Shown here: piece by piece, positions 19,305 to 30,327 of the stretch
How the letters are laid out: every line of letters begins with the position of its first letter
Position numbering within the stretch: the stretch's first letter is position 1
NCBI GenBank assembly: GCA_030522415.1
Contig: CM060107.1
Span: 6,967,347-7,031,346 of the forward strand
Reading direction: 5' to 3'
Length of the DNA stretch: 64,000 nucleotides
Source of the DNA: Channallabes apus
Taxonomy: Eukaryota; Chordata; Actinopteri; Siluriformes; Clariidae
Program-made: the position numbers and the translations under genes
The notes under the pieces: model-generated
What the model saw: only the letters and a program-made list of their open reading frames with translations
The model's database searches: none
What the model was told of the DNA's origin: nothing

Positions 19305-19555
19305 AGTCTCTTGGTTTCTTACTGTCTCATTCTGTCGATTACTGTCTCACTCTTACTCCCACTCAAACCTTCTCTCACTGTCATGTCTCTTACAGGCTCA
19401 CTCAGTCTCGCATTATCTCACTGTGTATCCCACCACCTTATTCTAATTCTCTCAGTCTCTCACTGTCTCTATGACCTATTGTGTCTTACTGTCTTATTTT
19501 GTCTCTTACTGCCTCACTCTGTCTCCCACTGGCTCACTGTCTCTCACAGTCTGAA
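19305..19555 (+). repeat. CTCACTGTCT-type array, block 2
   Basis: Same unit and strand as block 1 and more diverged. It is separated from block 1 by about 400 bp of unrelated sequence. Confidence 0.8.
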
Positions 19556-19589
19556 AATAGAAAATATTTAAACAACTCATCGTCTATAC

Positions 19590-20118
19590 CCTTAATCCTG
19601 TATACATGGTCGCGGACGCCTGAAGCCTCTCCCAGGAGACATGCAGGCCTTGTGCCCTAAGTCCACTGGGTTAGGCTCCGCGACCATGTACAGTATTCCA
19701 GGGTACACCGTGGAAGAGGTGCCAATTCATCGCAGGGCATGCCAGTTAGCCTAATCTGCTTATTTTCGGACTGTGCGAGGAGAAAAATAAACCAGGCATG
19801 GGGAGGACATGCCAACTCCATGCAAACTACCCAAAGTGGGAATTGAACCTGAATCCTGGAGGTGCAAGGCACCTGGGGCCAGGGGTAGCTCAGTGGTTAA
19901 GGAATTGGACTACAGTTCGGAAGATCCCAGGTTCAAACCCCACAACCACCAAATTGCCACTGTTGGGCCCTTGAGCAAAGGCCCCTAACCCTCAACTGCT
20001 CAGATGTACAGTATAATGAGATAAAAATGTAAGTCGCTCTGGATAAGAGCATCTGCCAAATGCCTAAATGTAAATGCAAGGCGATAGTGCTAACCACTAA
20101 GCCACCATGCCGCTTATA
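19590..20118 (-). mobile_element. SINE, DANA-like, minus strand, interrupted
   Basis: Reverse-complement reading from 20118 starts gcatggtggcttagtgg and continues after an insertion with a B-box-like ggttcaattccc and the body phrase ggagttggcatgtcctcccc, ending near 19590. This is the longest copy of the family in the window. It is split by a second SINE at 19871-20074. Confidence 0.8.
19871..20074 (+). mobile_element. tRNA-derived SINE with L2-type tail, nested
   Basis: The head has an A-box (tagctcagtgg, 19886-19896) and a B-box (ggttcaaaccc, 19930-19940). The tail has gtaagtcgctctggataag and aaatgcctaaatgtaaa, the stem-loop tail type shared by many fish SINEs with L2-clade LINEs such as eel UnaL2. 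An 8-bp duplication tgcaaggc (19863-19870 and 20075-20082) flanks it. It inserted into the older SINE on the opposite strand. Confidence 0.88.
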
Positions 20119-21210
20119 CGTAGAACAATCAATAACATTTTACATTATAAGACACAGTATATTACTGTATAATGATATGCTCATAAACTCAGATTTTATT
20201 TTGAAATGTATATAATAATTAATAGAATAATAGTGTAATATTATAATAGTCTTGTCTTCTTGGTGTTTACCGGCAGTTGGCATCCACTATGTTGCATTAC
20301 CACGACCTTTAAGAAACCTATCAATAACAGTTGAACTACTGGAATGTCATGCCTGATCTGTGTTTAAAGCAATGTTCCCTTATTGTTGTTGGTGATGGTG
20401 TTGATATGGCAATGTTTAGACTTTGTGTTTGCGTGCTTCCAAGACACCACAGCCCTCGTGTCTGTCATGTCTGCAGCAATTCTGATATGTCTGAGAATAA
20501 GTTCCCATTAACAGGTGTGCGGGAAATTTTACAATAAAAGTGGAGTTCCTGTTAAAACACCAAAAGTTCAACCAAAGATGAAAAATTTCTACAACAGCAT
20601 GCTCTTCGGCGCTTCATTTCTTTTATACCAAAAAAAAATCTACCAACTGTTTTTTAAAGAATCCCACTTTATATCCACTTAGTGTTTCACAAATCAATCT
20701 TCTTACTCTTGTTTCTTCACCAATGTGAGTTTATTTTCCTTTTTTTTTTATCCCCTCATGACTTTGTGCTAACAGAAGTTGAACAAGATTCGATCAATTC
20801 CAGTTAAAGTGATTTCTTTCAGTTAAAGTGATACTGTACACATCTGCTCCTTGGTTCATGATGCTTCGTCCTTGCCTATGTTTTCCACTTGTCTTAGCCT
20901 TGGCCATTATTTATGTGGTCTAGAGGGTGTCATCTGGGCACACACACATCAGTATAAGAGCATGTTGAGTCTAATGTTCATTTAGACTATAGAACACCCG
21001 CGATGCCTTCGTCCTACTTCTGCTAAAACTGCAGCATTCTTACTATACTTATCTATCAGTTATGCATTATTATAAGTCCACTTGGTGAGTGCTGAGAGGT
21101 ATTTAAGTGTAGATCAGATGAACACCAATTAATTCAAGCATGGGTCACGGTTTCAGCTCTGCGTGTTACCGCCGTAAATAACGTCATTCACGAAGATGTT
21201 AAAGTAAAGC
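20119..21210. other. Unassigned sequence
   Basis: No gene or element recognised; AT-rich with short homopolymer runs. Confidence 0.45.
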
Positions 21211-21535
21211 ACCGTCTCTCACTGTCTTAAACTGTCAGTCTGTCTCTCAATGTCTCACTTTGCACTCTGTGTCTCTTACTGTCTCACTTTGTCTCTCATT
21301 GTCTCACACTGTCACTCACACCGTAGACAGCTGTATCTATCTCTTCTTGACTCTCACTGTCTTACTCTGTCTCACACTGTCTCTTACTGTTTCACTGTCT
21401 CTTTGTCTCTCACTGTCTCACTTTGCCTCTTATTGTCTCACGCCGTCACCCACTCTTACTCTGTCTCTTGCTGTTTCTCTGTCTCTTATTGTCTCTAACT
21501 CTCTCACTCTGTCTCTGTCTCTCACTCACTGTCTA
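21211..21535 (+). repeat. CTCACTGTCT-type array, block 3
   Basis: Same pyrimidine-strand unit as blocks 1, 2 and 4. Confidence 0.82.
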
Positions 21536-21679
21536 TTCCAGTATCACAGTATATAGTATATTCACAGTATATTGTATTGTTGCCAAAGCAATTTCAGAAT
21601 ATTGATTAAATTATTATTAATGTCCATATGCATCCATAAAAAATATATAAACATTATAAACATATTGATTAAAAAACAC

Positions 21680-21771
21680 TGTCTCTCGCTGTCTTAAAAC
21701 GTCTTTAATTGTCCCACATTGTCTGTCACTCTTACTCTGTGTCTCACTGGGTATAAGTTTCTGACTCTCAT

Positions 21772-21807
<36 letters not shown>

Positions 21808-22020
21808 ATATATATATAATGGCATACTCTGACTTTCAGCATCTCCGTGTCTCTCTCACTCTGTCTCTCAGTGTCACAGTGTCACTCTGTGTCCCGCAGT
21901 CTCTCCCTGTTCCTCTCTGTCTCTTTCTGTCTCACACTGCTGTCCCTCTCTGTCTCACTCCTTCTGTCTCTCGCAGTCCCTCTTACTCACTCTCTGTCAC
22001 TCTCTGTCTCTCTCCGCAGC
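21680..22020 (+). repeat. CTCACTGTCT-type array, block 4, with (CT)n
   Basis: A perfect CT run at about 21774-21804 sits inside degenerate units. Block 4 ends near 22020 in unique-looking sequence. Confidence 0.82.
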
Positions 22021-22354
22021 ACTGTGAGTAAATCTTTTAAACCCTGCAGCCCAGAATCAAAGAGAAGCTGCAGTACACTGTTATCTCTTTATTTATAGTA
22101 AACTGTTATTTCTCTTTAACACACCATCCGCGATGAAGGGTGTTTACATGTTTTCTATGACAATACAGTGTAAAAGCAGATAAAAATCCTGTAGCGCTGA
22201 TCCCAGACATTTAACTCAGAGAATAAAGAGACACGGCTTCTATTAACCCCGTGATCAATGCAGCGGTTGATTAATAAAACAATAATGTAATATTAGCTAA
22301 TATAACAGATGAAAACGATAGCAGTAATGTTTGGATCTGTTTACACTTCCTGTA

Positions 22355-22359
<5 letters not shown>

Positions 22360-22427
<68 letters not shown>
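22360..22427. repeat. Long (GT)n microsatellite
   Basis: More than 30 uninterrupted GT units, so likely length-polymorphic. Confidence 0.96.
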
Positions 22428-22742
22428 TTCCTCTTATACATCTAGACATGGGTTTATCTATCCTAATATAATATTTAGTCTAATCTAATGGCAAATAATG
22501 GTGAATAACTATATTATAAACTGATATAAATCTCTAGTCTGATTTCAAAGTCCAAAAGATGAAACCAGAGACAGCAAACAAAACCATTTTACTGTTTTGT
22601 TTATTGCAGTGTGATCACCTCGGAAGTTAAGTGCATCTGTCTAATTAACTGTCTAATTCTGGACAAATTACAAAAGGCTTATGCCTACACATTTGTCTTT
22701 AATTAGAGCATATCTTGCACATTATTAGCTTGTTCTTATTAA

Positions 22743-22743
22743 T

Positions 22744-22776
<33 letters not shown>
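22743..22776. repeat. (CA)n microsatellite
   Basis: CA units with one AAA interruption. Confidence 0.9.
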
Positions 22777-22977
22777 AATCATTATAAGGGTGTTATGAAT
22801 ATTAAATTTGATTAACAAATCCATTAAACTCATTCATTTGGCTGTCACATCTTCAAACAAGCTGATCATATGAATACAAATGATTTACATGTTAAATTTA
22901 ATCCTAATAAAGAAGTACATGCTTTAATAAAGAGCGGGCAAACACGTTTGCAGATGCTTTCTTATCGTACGTGCATT

Positions 22978-23410
22978 TATACTGATCAGCCATAACATTA
23001 AATCCACCTCAGGGTTAGGTTTTCCCCTGTGCCAACTGGGTGGCCCTTGCTCTTTAAGGTGTGGCTATTGTGTATTGTGTGTGGTGTCTGGCACCAGGAC
23101 GTTGGATGCTGTGGGTTATGGGAAGGGGCATCGTTCGATCAGACTTGTTTGTCCAGCACATCCCATGGGTGCTTGATTGGATTGGAAGTTCGGAGACTGG
23201 GGTGGTGGCCTTGGGCTTTTTGACTCCTGGGCCTGGTGCATGGTGGTGCTTTGGGTGTTCTGGAGCTTTTTTTATTATGGCCAGCATTGACTTATTTAAA
23301 GTAGCTACATGAGATCAGCTGGAATTTACTGGGATGTGATTGGTGACTGGGGTGCGATTAGTGTTGTTCATTTCACCTTGTAGTGGTCATAACACTTCTT
23401 TGAACAATGT
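22978..23410 (-). mobile_element. Tc1-like deletion derivative, minus strand
   Basis: The left end reads tactgatcagccataacatt, a well-known teleost Tc1-type terminal repeat, and the right end retains gtggtcataac. Inside, the minus strand encodes a C-terminal transposase scrap (NPIKHPWDVLDKQ) near 23200-23140, corresponding to the conserved region around the catalytic Glu of Tc1 enzymes. Most of the transposase gene is deleted. Confidence 0.78.
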
Positions 23411-24378
23411 GTGCTAGAGAAAATGAGAAATTGAAATTTTATAATCACAGATCCTTTCCAGTCTCTAGAGATCCTGCCGTCCTACCGTCTGCTAAACTCC
23501 AGATAATCGAACTCACCTGATCCAGAGCTCCAGGAATAGTTCATTGTCTCTTTTCTGGGATTCAATCCAAGTCCAAAATGCATTCAACAAACTTGAGGGA
23601 ACTGGCAGGAGCTCACTGCAGGAGATGAAGTGCCAGCTGGGGACCACGTGGCAGGTCAGGTTGTCATGCTAGGAACTTAATGAGTGTAAGATTCAGTATA
23701 AACAAATGGAAATCCTCATAGAAACATCTTAACAAAAGCACAATTAAACAGTGAAGCATACAGCCGTGCAGTATGCAAACAAAGCAGTGCATGCAAGACT
23801 GAGACTTTCAAATAAAATTGAAATGATGGCTGATATTGAATATTAAACAACAAGAAACTACATGAAACATAACAAAACCAGACTAAACATGGACTGATTC
23901 ACTCTGATAGACCATTTTCTGACTGGTGAAAAAGACAAATGAGACAAATAATGAAGCAGTTGATACTTTATTTTTGATGAATGACATGATCACTATTCTG
24001 GTGAGCCAATGCTTCGGAGGAGCCACCTTAACTGGTGAGGTATGTAATGTATGCTAACTCATTTGTAATGTATGAAAAGGAACATTACAAATGAGAACAT
24101 TACCAATGAAAAGCAAATCGTTTGTAATGTCGTAACTTAAATATTTGACTGTGCTTAAGAGTGATGTCATGACAGTGCTAATGCTTACTTAATGCCTATG
24201 AGACATTGTAGGATCTGGGGGTGGAAATTTGTGTTCATACAGTAGAGTGTATGTGAATGTTGACCTTTGTATGGAAGAATGACAAGCCACTGGATCTACG
24301 AGGCCACAACGCCTTATTGCGAAAGCATCACAGCCCGTATGTGAGAAGGGGTTGAGAGGTTTTTGTAGAGTATGTTAA
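23411..24378. other. Unassigned sequence with a hairpin
   Basis: No gene recognised. A perfect 14-bp inverted repeat with a 10-base spacer lies at 24058-24095 (separate entry). Confidence 0.45.
24058..24095. repeat. Perfect inverted repeat, 14-bp arms
   Basis: The arms are ctcatttgtaatgt and acattacaaatgag with a 10-base spacer. More copies of tttgtaatgt follow near 24120. Confidence 0.9.
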
Positions 24379-24595
24379 TACCCGTATCTCACTTATGCGG
24401 TTTCGTGCAGTGGCTGTAAGTATGGTACATCATGATTCCCCACAAGTTTTTGGTGCTGTGAGTACGTTTCTATCTTTCCGGACCTTGTAGAACTTGGCGG
24501 GATGTCAGCGGAACATCGGCGGGCAATCGCGGCAGCTCACAGTGCCCGACACCGCATCTCACCATGAGTCAAAACGCAAAGGTGAGATAGGGGTA
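24379..24595. mobile_element. PIF/Harbinger-like MITE, copy A
   Basis: It starts tacccgtatctcac and ends gtgagataggggta. A 3-bp duplication taa (24376-24378, 24596-24598) fits the TWA preference of PIF/Harbinger. The interior matches the copy at 31130 in the opposite orientation. No coding capacity. Confidence 0.82.
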
Positions 24596-24789
24596 TAATA
24601 CTCAAAGAATTACATTCAAGAGCCTGGTGGCAGGTAGAACTGTTCGTGATGCTTGAACTTAAGCCAGTGTGCTGCTGTTACTGTTTAAATGCATTCAATT
24701 ATAGTACAAGAGACGCTCAAGTCAAACCAGGACTTGTGGTGAAACTTCTGGTGATTTAAACCATAAAAAACAGTGATTGACATTTGAGT

Positions 24790-25250
24790 CCTTTTGATGA
24801 TGAGACTTTTATCCGTGTTTAAATAGTGCAAACTTTTAAAGAAGGCTGTATGTCTGTGAATGACGATTCCGCCGAGGTGGCTTCGAGCTCACAGCAATCG
24901 TTCCTGTGAACATCCAGAGAGTGGAACGCCTGATCCTTGAATTTTGATTGATGACTCATTGAGGAAGATCATCACAACGACTGCATCTGTCTGTGGGAAC
25001 TGTACACACTATCATTCACCAATCCACTTACACATTCCAGGAGCTCAGCTGGGAGTTATTGCCACATCCATGTACACTCCTGACCTCGCCATTTTCACAT
25101 GTTTGGGCCATTAAATGAGTTCCTGGGATGATGCAGTGAGTCTGATCATGGCTCTGGCGTACTGGAAAAAAATCTTTCTCCCTTGTAGGTATCCAAGCAC
25201 TAGTGGAACACTGGGAAAAGTGCATTAGTGTGGCACGGGATTATATAGAG
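24790..25250 (+). pseudogene. Mariner-type transposase pseudogene
   Basis: Translated pieces in shifting frames follow the order of a mariner transposase. A LLKKAVCL/KEGCMSVNDD-like piece comes first near 24830-24870, then the linker, and finally SFSLVGIQALVEHWEKCIS, a typical mariner C-terminal motif, near 25175-25235. Many stops and frameshifts break the gene. No terminal repeats were found. Confidence 0.75.
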
Positions 25251-26084
25251 AAAAACAAAGGGAGTTTTTACAAGTGATAGGTCATTCATAGACGATCTGT
25301 TCTTTTTGAATGAGTCTTTAACGTGACTCAGAGGAACAAGTAGTCTCAGTAATTTGCTCATTTTCGACTGGGCGCGCTTGCGCAAAGCATTGCTAAATCT
25401 CCGTAGGTTATGTACAGGAAACATAAATAAGCGGTTCATCTCATGAGTCTTCTGGTCCGAGTTGTTCATTCTTTTATCACGTGACTCTCATACACGCTAT
25501 GCAGTGCATTACAAAGGAAATACATGTGTATTCATGGGTACATGGGTTCTTCTCATGAGTCTTATATTCCGAGTTGTTTGTTCAATCAAAAGTCCCGGTT
25601 TGACTTTTGAACACACCTTTTTCTTTTCACATATTGTGTGTGCAGCAATAGACTCATTTGTACATCAATCACGTAAAATAAACTTTGTTAATTTGACAGC
25701 GTGCTTGACTTGGCGTGCACTTAACATAGAGTATAAAGGTTTTAGTCATAATGAGCTGACAGTTAAAATTATTATTGAACATTATAAATAATAGTCCGTT
25801 TAAATCTCCTGTCACCTCAAGATTAAGAAAAATGACTTTCTTAAGTGGCACAATCATAATGAGAAATGGTTTTCTTAAGCACATGTTTGAGAATGTTTTC
25901 CAATGCAACAAACAGTCATTTTAATTTCACACGTACAGTATAATCACTGACAAATAATAAACATTAATGTACATGTGGATATATCAATGTTTACATATTC
26001 ATAAACCATGTGCCTGAGATCAGAGCAGGGTCTGCTTCATGCTTTTGGCAGAGATGATAAGAGACACAACTGGATCACCAGACC
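25251..26084. other. Unassigned sequence with short dispersed motifs
   Basis: The phrases ctcatgagtctt and gagttgtt recur near 25438 and 25552, and cgtgactc occurs at about 25320 and 25480, so a diverged short repeat is likely. No gene is recognised. Confidence 0.45.
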
Positions 26085-26186
<102 letters not shown>

Positions 26187-26440
26187 GAGGAGTTCAAAGA
26201 GCATTAGACACAAATACAGTTACAGTTATATGACAGGTAGTAAATATTTACTGGCGTATGTGGATCAGTGCTCTATACTTGTTTTCCTATAGAGCACGTT
26301 CATAATGTCACCTGGTGATTCATAAAATATGAGTGACTTAACAACACCTATTACCTGTATTACAGGTGTACTATTGACTGAACACAATAGCTGACTACCA
26401 TAGGCTACAATTTAGTTGTTAATATTGGAATCATAGACTA

Positions 26441-26476
26441 ATTGATTGATTGATTTATTGTTTGATTGTTTGATTG
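26441..26476. repeat. (GATT)n microsatellite
   Basis: Imperfect tetranucleotide run at the edge of the trinucleotide tract. Confidence 0.9.
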
Positions 26477-26499
26477 ATGTAAATAATAAGACCCTAAAG

Positions 26500-27215
26500 C
26501 AACAATAAATACTACATCAGAAACAATAACAAGGAAAGCAACTACATCATCAACACATACAGCAGCAGCATCATCATAATCAACAATAGCAACAACAACA
26601 ACAGGAAAATAACTACAACAACAAGCATCTACATCATCATCATAAACAACAACAACAACGGCAACTATTACTACTACAGGAACAACAAGGAAAGCAACTA
26701 CATTAAGTACATCATCAACCACATTATCCTGAACAACAGCGGCAACAGCTATAGAAGGAAAACAACTGTAGCAATAACACTAGCAACAACAACTATCACA
26801 AAAACAGCAGGAAACGTCGACCACAACATCATCAACAACAATAACAATAACAGGAAAATAACTAAATCAACAATAACAAGGGAAGTATCTACGTAATCCT
26901 CACCATCAATGTAAATGAATTAGCAAGAACAACAAGAAAATAACTACAGCAGCAGCAACAACTGCAACCTCAACAATAACAAGCAACTACATCACCTACA
27001 TCACCAACAACATCAACTACTACTACAATAGCAACAACAACAAACATCAACTACATCATCAACTACAACGACAACAATTATAGCAAGGAAACAAGTGTAG
27101 CAACAAGAACAACAACATAAATAGCAGAATAATACTGTACTACCACGATCTACAGCAACACCAACAACAAACAGCAAAAACAACATCTACAATGACATCT
27201 GACTTAATAATCTTC
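26500..27215. repeat. Degenerate trinucleotide tract (CAA/CAT/CAG), left part
   Basis: The sequence is built of AAC, ATC, AGC and TAC triplets. A loose higher-order unit recurs: an acaaggaaa or acaggaaaa phrase, then aactac, then catcatc. Copies are irregular. The same tract resumes at 28990, so a LINE cluster appears to have inserted within it. Confidence 0.85.
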
Positions 27216-27513
27216 TGTACATCTTATAGAAAATAAAAATACTTCTAGATTGTTAATCGATCCCATAGGAAACTTAACCAGAAATAGAACCACTGCAGAA
27301 ATCTCTACAACAATGACATGCTCTTTTGAGGACTTCATGAACTTTTTCAATAAGAACATTGTAAACATTAGGCAAAAAAAATCAGGGTTTAAAGCAAGAC
27401 AATTTAATAAACATTGATGCAGATGATAAACTAACTACATCAGATCAGAATCTAGAATACTTTACTCCCCTTGAAGAGAATTAACTAATGTCACTCATTG
27501 TTTCTGCATGTGT

Positions 27514-27607
27514 ATTAGATCCTACTCAAACAAATAGTAGGATCTAATGTTGTTTGAGTAGCATCTTAATGTGGGAGCCCCTCATCATTAGGGGGCTCCC
27601 ACATTAA
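27514..27607. repeat. Cluster of three overlapping inverted repeats
   Basis: Arms: 27514-27526 with 27536-27548 (13 bp, attagatcctact), 27522-27532 with 27551-27561 (11 bp, ctactcaaaca) and 27566-27581 with 27592-27607 (16 bp, ttaatgtgggagcccc). All are perfect by eye. Confidence 0.9.
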
Positions 27608-27655
27608 AGCAACTACTATCACTCAGTCGGGAGGGTCAAAGACTATCACATGTGG
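27585..27655 (-). mobile_element. Fragment of the 4690-5100 SINE/MITE family
   Basis: It shares cactcagtcgggaggg and the flanking gggggctcc and caaagactatcac in the same order as 4745-4818. Confidence 0.65.
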
Positions 27656-27805
27656 AAGTGCTAAGTACCTCTCATCCCTCCCCTCTCAGTTATTAATCCA
27701 CTAATTACAGGCCGATATCAAAATTCCCCTTTATCTCCAAGATCATAGAAAAGGTAGTAGCGCAGCAGCTATGTTCATATCCACATATGAATATCACATA
27801 TCCAC

Positions 27806-28627
27806 ATCAACACCGTGGTGAAAAAGGCCCGGCAGCGTCTCTACCACCTCAGACGCTTGAGAGACTCCAGACTGCCCTCCAAGGTGCTCAGGAATTTCTA
27901 CTCCTCCACCATAGAGAGCATCCTGACGGGAAACATCACGACCTGGTTCGGGAACAGCACCATGCAGGACAGACGAGCTGAGCGCATCATCCGCACCAAG
28001 CTCCCTGACCTGCACTCGATCTACAGCAAGCGGTGCTGGTCCAAGGCCAGGAAGATCGTGAAGGACCTCAGCCATCCCAACAATGGACTGTTCACTCTGT
28101 TGCGGTCTGGGAAGCGATTCCACTCCCTGAAGGCCAACACAGAGAGACTGAGGAGGAGCTTCTTCCCGCAGGCGATAAGGTCTCTCAATCACACCACCAC
28201 ACAAGACTAATCTTCATCTTTTAAACATTGACTGGACAATCATGGACACATTCATACACACTTGCACTACATATTTATATATCTGGACCATTGCACAAGA
28301 CACTTTAATAAGTCACTTTTTATGCATACAGTATTTGCACAACCACTGTCACTTTCAAATTTTATATATATACAAATTATTATTATTATTATTTTTATTT
28401 TATTTTATATATATATTTCTATATTTTGCAATATTTTTATCATGCCCTTACTTGTACAGTTTATCTTACTAGTTAAGTTTATTTTCTTTAGTATCTCTTT
28501 TTATTCATATTTATTCCTTACGTATACGTTTTATTTTATTTTTAAGGTCACTGGCGGTCGTATAAGCATTTCACTGCATTTCGTACTGTGTATGACTGTG
28601 TATGTGACAAATAAAATTTGAATTTGA
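27806..28627 (+). mobile_element. 5'-truncated Rex1-like LINE tail
   Basis: This is the 3' end of a LINE related to the element at 61.3-64.0 kb. It comprises a C-terminal coding piece (27815-28210) and then an AT-rich 3' UTR ending gtgacaaataaaatttgaat. It is inserted in the same orientation into the L2-like relic. The phrase atatccacat occurs repeatedly just before it and may reflect target duplication. Confidence 0.82.
27815..28210 (+). pseudogene. C-terminal end of Rex1-like LINE ORF2 (truncated)
   Basis: This 131-codon open frame begins inside a protein: it lacks any endonuclease or polymerase motif and matches the last part of the ORF at 61636-63999. Shared phrases include RQRLYHLRRL, ESILTGNITTWFGNS, ARKIVKDLSHPNNGLF and TERLRRSFFPQAIRSLNH, with the copy at the other end of the window differing at many residues. 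A segment of about 15 residues present there (the ALQRVIRAAERC part) is shortened here. No promoter is expected, so it is unlikely to be expressed. Confidence 0.88.
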
Positions 28628-28989
28628 ATAGAAATAGCATAAACAAATTGTAGCAGTCAGAATTTAGGCCTCATCACAGCACTTGTTAAAGTAGTAAATG
28701 ACCTCCTATTGGCCTCTGATCAGGGTTGTGTCACTATACATGTGTTACTCGACCTCAGTGAAGCTTTTGACACCATTGATCATAATATTCTCCTTCACAG
28801 ACTAGAAAATGTAGTAGTAGGGATTAAGGGAACGGCCCTCTTCTGGCTGAGATCTTATTTGACTGATCGGTTAATAGATTTAAATGGTGACTATTCTGCA
28901 TATTCTCAAGTAAAGTTTGGTGTTCCACAGGGTTCGGTCTTAGGCCCACTGCTATTGTTCCTTTACAAGCTTACTCAGGGCAAAATAAT

Positions 28990-29600
28990 TCGTAAGCAGG
29001 GTATTTTCAGCAGCAGCAACAACCAACAACAGGGGGGAAAAAACATGAGTAGCACAACAATAACAATTACAGCAACGAGAACAGTAACTACTACTGCTGC
29101 GGCAACAACACAAGGGAAATTAACTACATTAAATAATTATTTTGATTGTGTGAAACTGCTTTGTGACAGTGTCACTTGTTTAAAGCACTATTCATATAAA
29201 ATTTTATTTAATTCAACTGAACTACATCATATCATCATCATCAACAACAACAATGACAAGAAAATAAATACAGCAACAACTATTAATACAGCTAAAATAA
29301 CAAGGAAAGTAAATACATTGCCTATATCACCTACATCATCGTCATTATCATCAACAATAATAACAACAGTAGTGACAATAACTACAACAGGAAAGCAACT
29401 ACTACTACTGCAGCAACAACAAGAAAAGAAGTGAATGCATCACAACAACAAAACCAACCACAGCAAATCATACAATAACTTCTGCTACTTCTACTACTAC
29501 TACAGAAAAACATCAAAGCCATTATCAACATCAACAACAACTCTCATAACAACTACAACAAAATAGGGATGACAACAAAAACAACAGACCCCACACATCT
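28990..29600. repeat. Degenerate trinucleotide tract, right part
   Basis: CAA/CAG/ATC/ACT triplets resume after the LINE cluster with the same style as 26500-27215. A non-repetitive stretch lies at about 29125-29225. Confidence 0.82.
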
Positions 29601-30279
29601 TGTCAGTGTGAACTGATGCTGTTTGTTTCTCCCCCAAAATGTTTACAGCTCACTGTTATTTACTTTCAATTGATTTTTCCTCCCGATTATGAGAACATCA
29701 CGGCACTGCTGGTGCTGGTGCTGCTTTCTCTCACAAATCAGACTGACTGCGAGATTCATTCGATTACATGAAGCCAGAAATTTAAATACAAATCATATAA
29801 AAATTATTAGAAGACATATTACTAATAATTGCAAGGAGTTGGAAATTATCACCTATATATACACAACATAACTCACACTCATACACAACAATTCTGTGCA
29901 TTATATTACATCACATCGATGAACCGGGTTGATTTTATTCATTAACTAATTAACAGGATGAGTTAACTGGAAGCTAAGACATAACTACTACGACTCCAGC
30001 ATGTTGTAATATATTAGAAAGCTGAAAAAACAGCGAGAAGAACAGCAGAACTCAGGAAAGTGACAGAAAATTGCAGAGACATAAATAAAGCAGGAGGAAG
30101 CAGTAGGTGGCGGAGAGTGATGGATGAAGAGACGAGTGTGAACGTGAGAGATGGAGAAGAGAGAAAGGAGAAATTCATAAAAGATAAGAGTGCCTGCCTG
30201 AAAAACATCACATCTATGTCTCCTATCTGTGCTCTTAGATAAAAGTGAGTGTGTGTTGTATTTTGTTTGTGTTGTGTAT
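29601..30279. other. Unassigned sequence
   Basis: No gene or element recognised. Confidence 0.45.
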
Positions 30280-30280
30280 A

Positions 30281-30296
30281 TTGTGTGTGTGTGTGT

Positions 30297-30327
<31 letters not shown>
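30281..30327. repeat. (GT)n microsatellite
   Basis: GT run with one AT interruption. Confidence 0.95.

Larger units (their letters stand above)
27290..28985 (+). pseudogene. L2-like LINE ORF2 relic, interrupted
   Basis: Readable pieces in order are: EDFMNFFNKNIVNIR near 27327-27375; NYRPISKFPFISKIIEKVV near 27703-27770, a reverse-transcriptase motif; then, after an inserted LINE tail, INKLQSEFRPHHST near 28640-28680, LDLSEAFDTIDHNILL at 28747 onward with the first catalytic Asp, and FGVPQGSVLGPLL near 28917-28955. The frame then dissolves into CAA-rich sequence, so the YxDD part is absent. It is 5'- and 3'-truncated and non-functional. Confidence 0.82.

Noticed and set aside
19871..20074. 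A-box and B-box resembling a tRNA gene
   Set aside because: The boxes are the head of a SINE with target duplication and an L2-type tail; no cloverleaf acceptor stem was found.
27794..28204. 136-codon minus-strand frame
   Set aside because: It is the antisense shadow of the LINE C-terminal coding piece at 27815-28210.
28709..29434. 241-codon frame starting with a reverse-transcriptase motif
   Set aside because: Only the first 90 or so codons are LINE-like; the rest is trinucleotide repeat read through in frame, so it is not a gene fusion.
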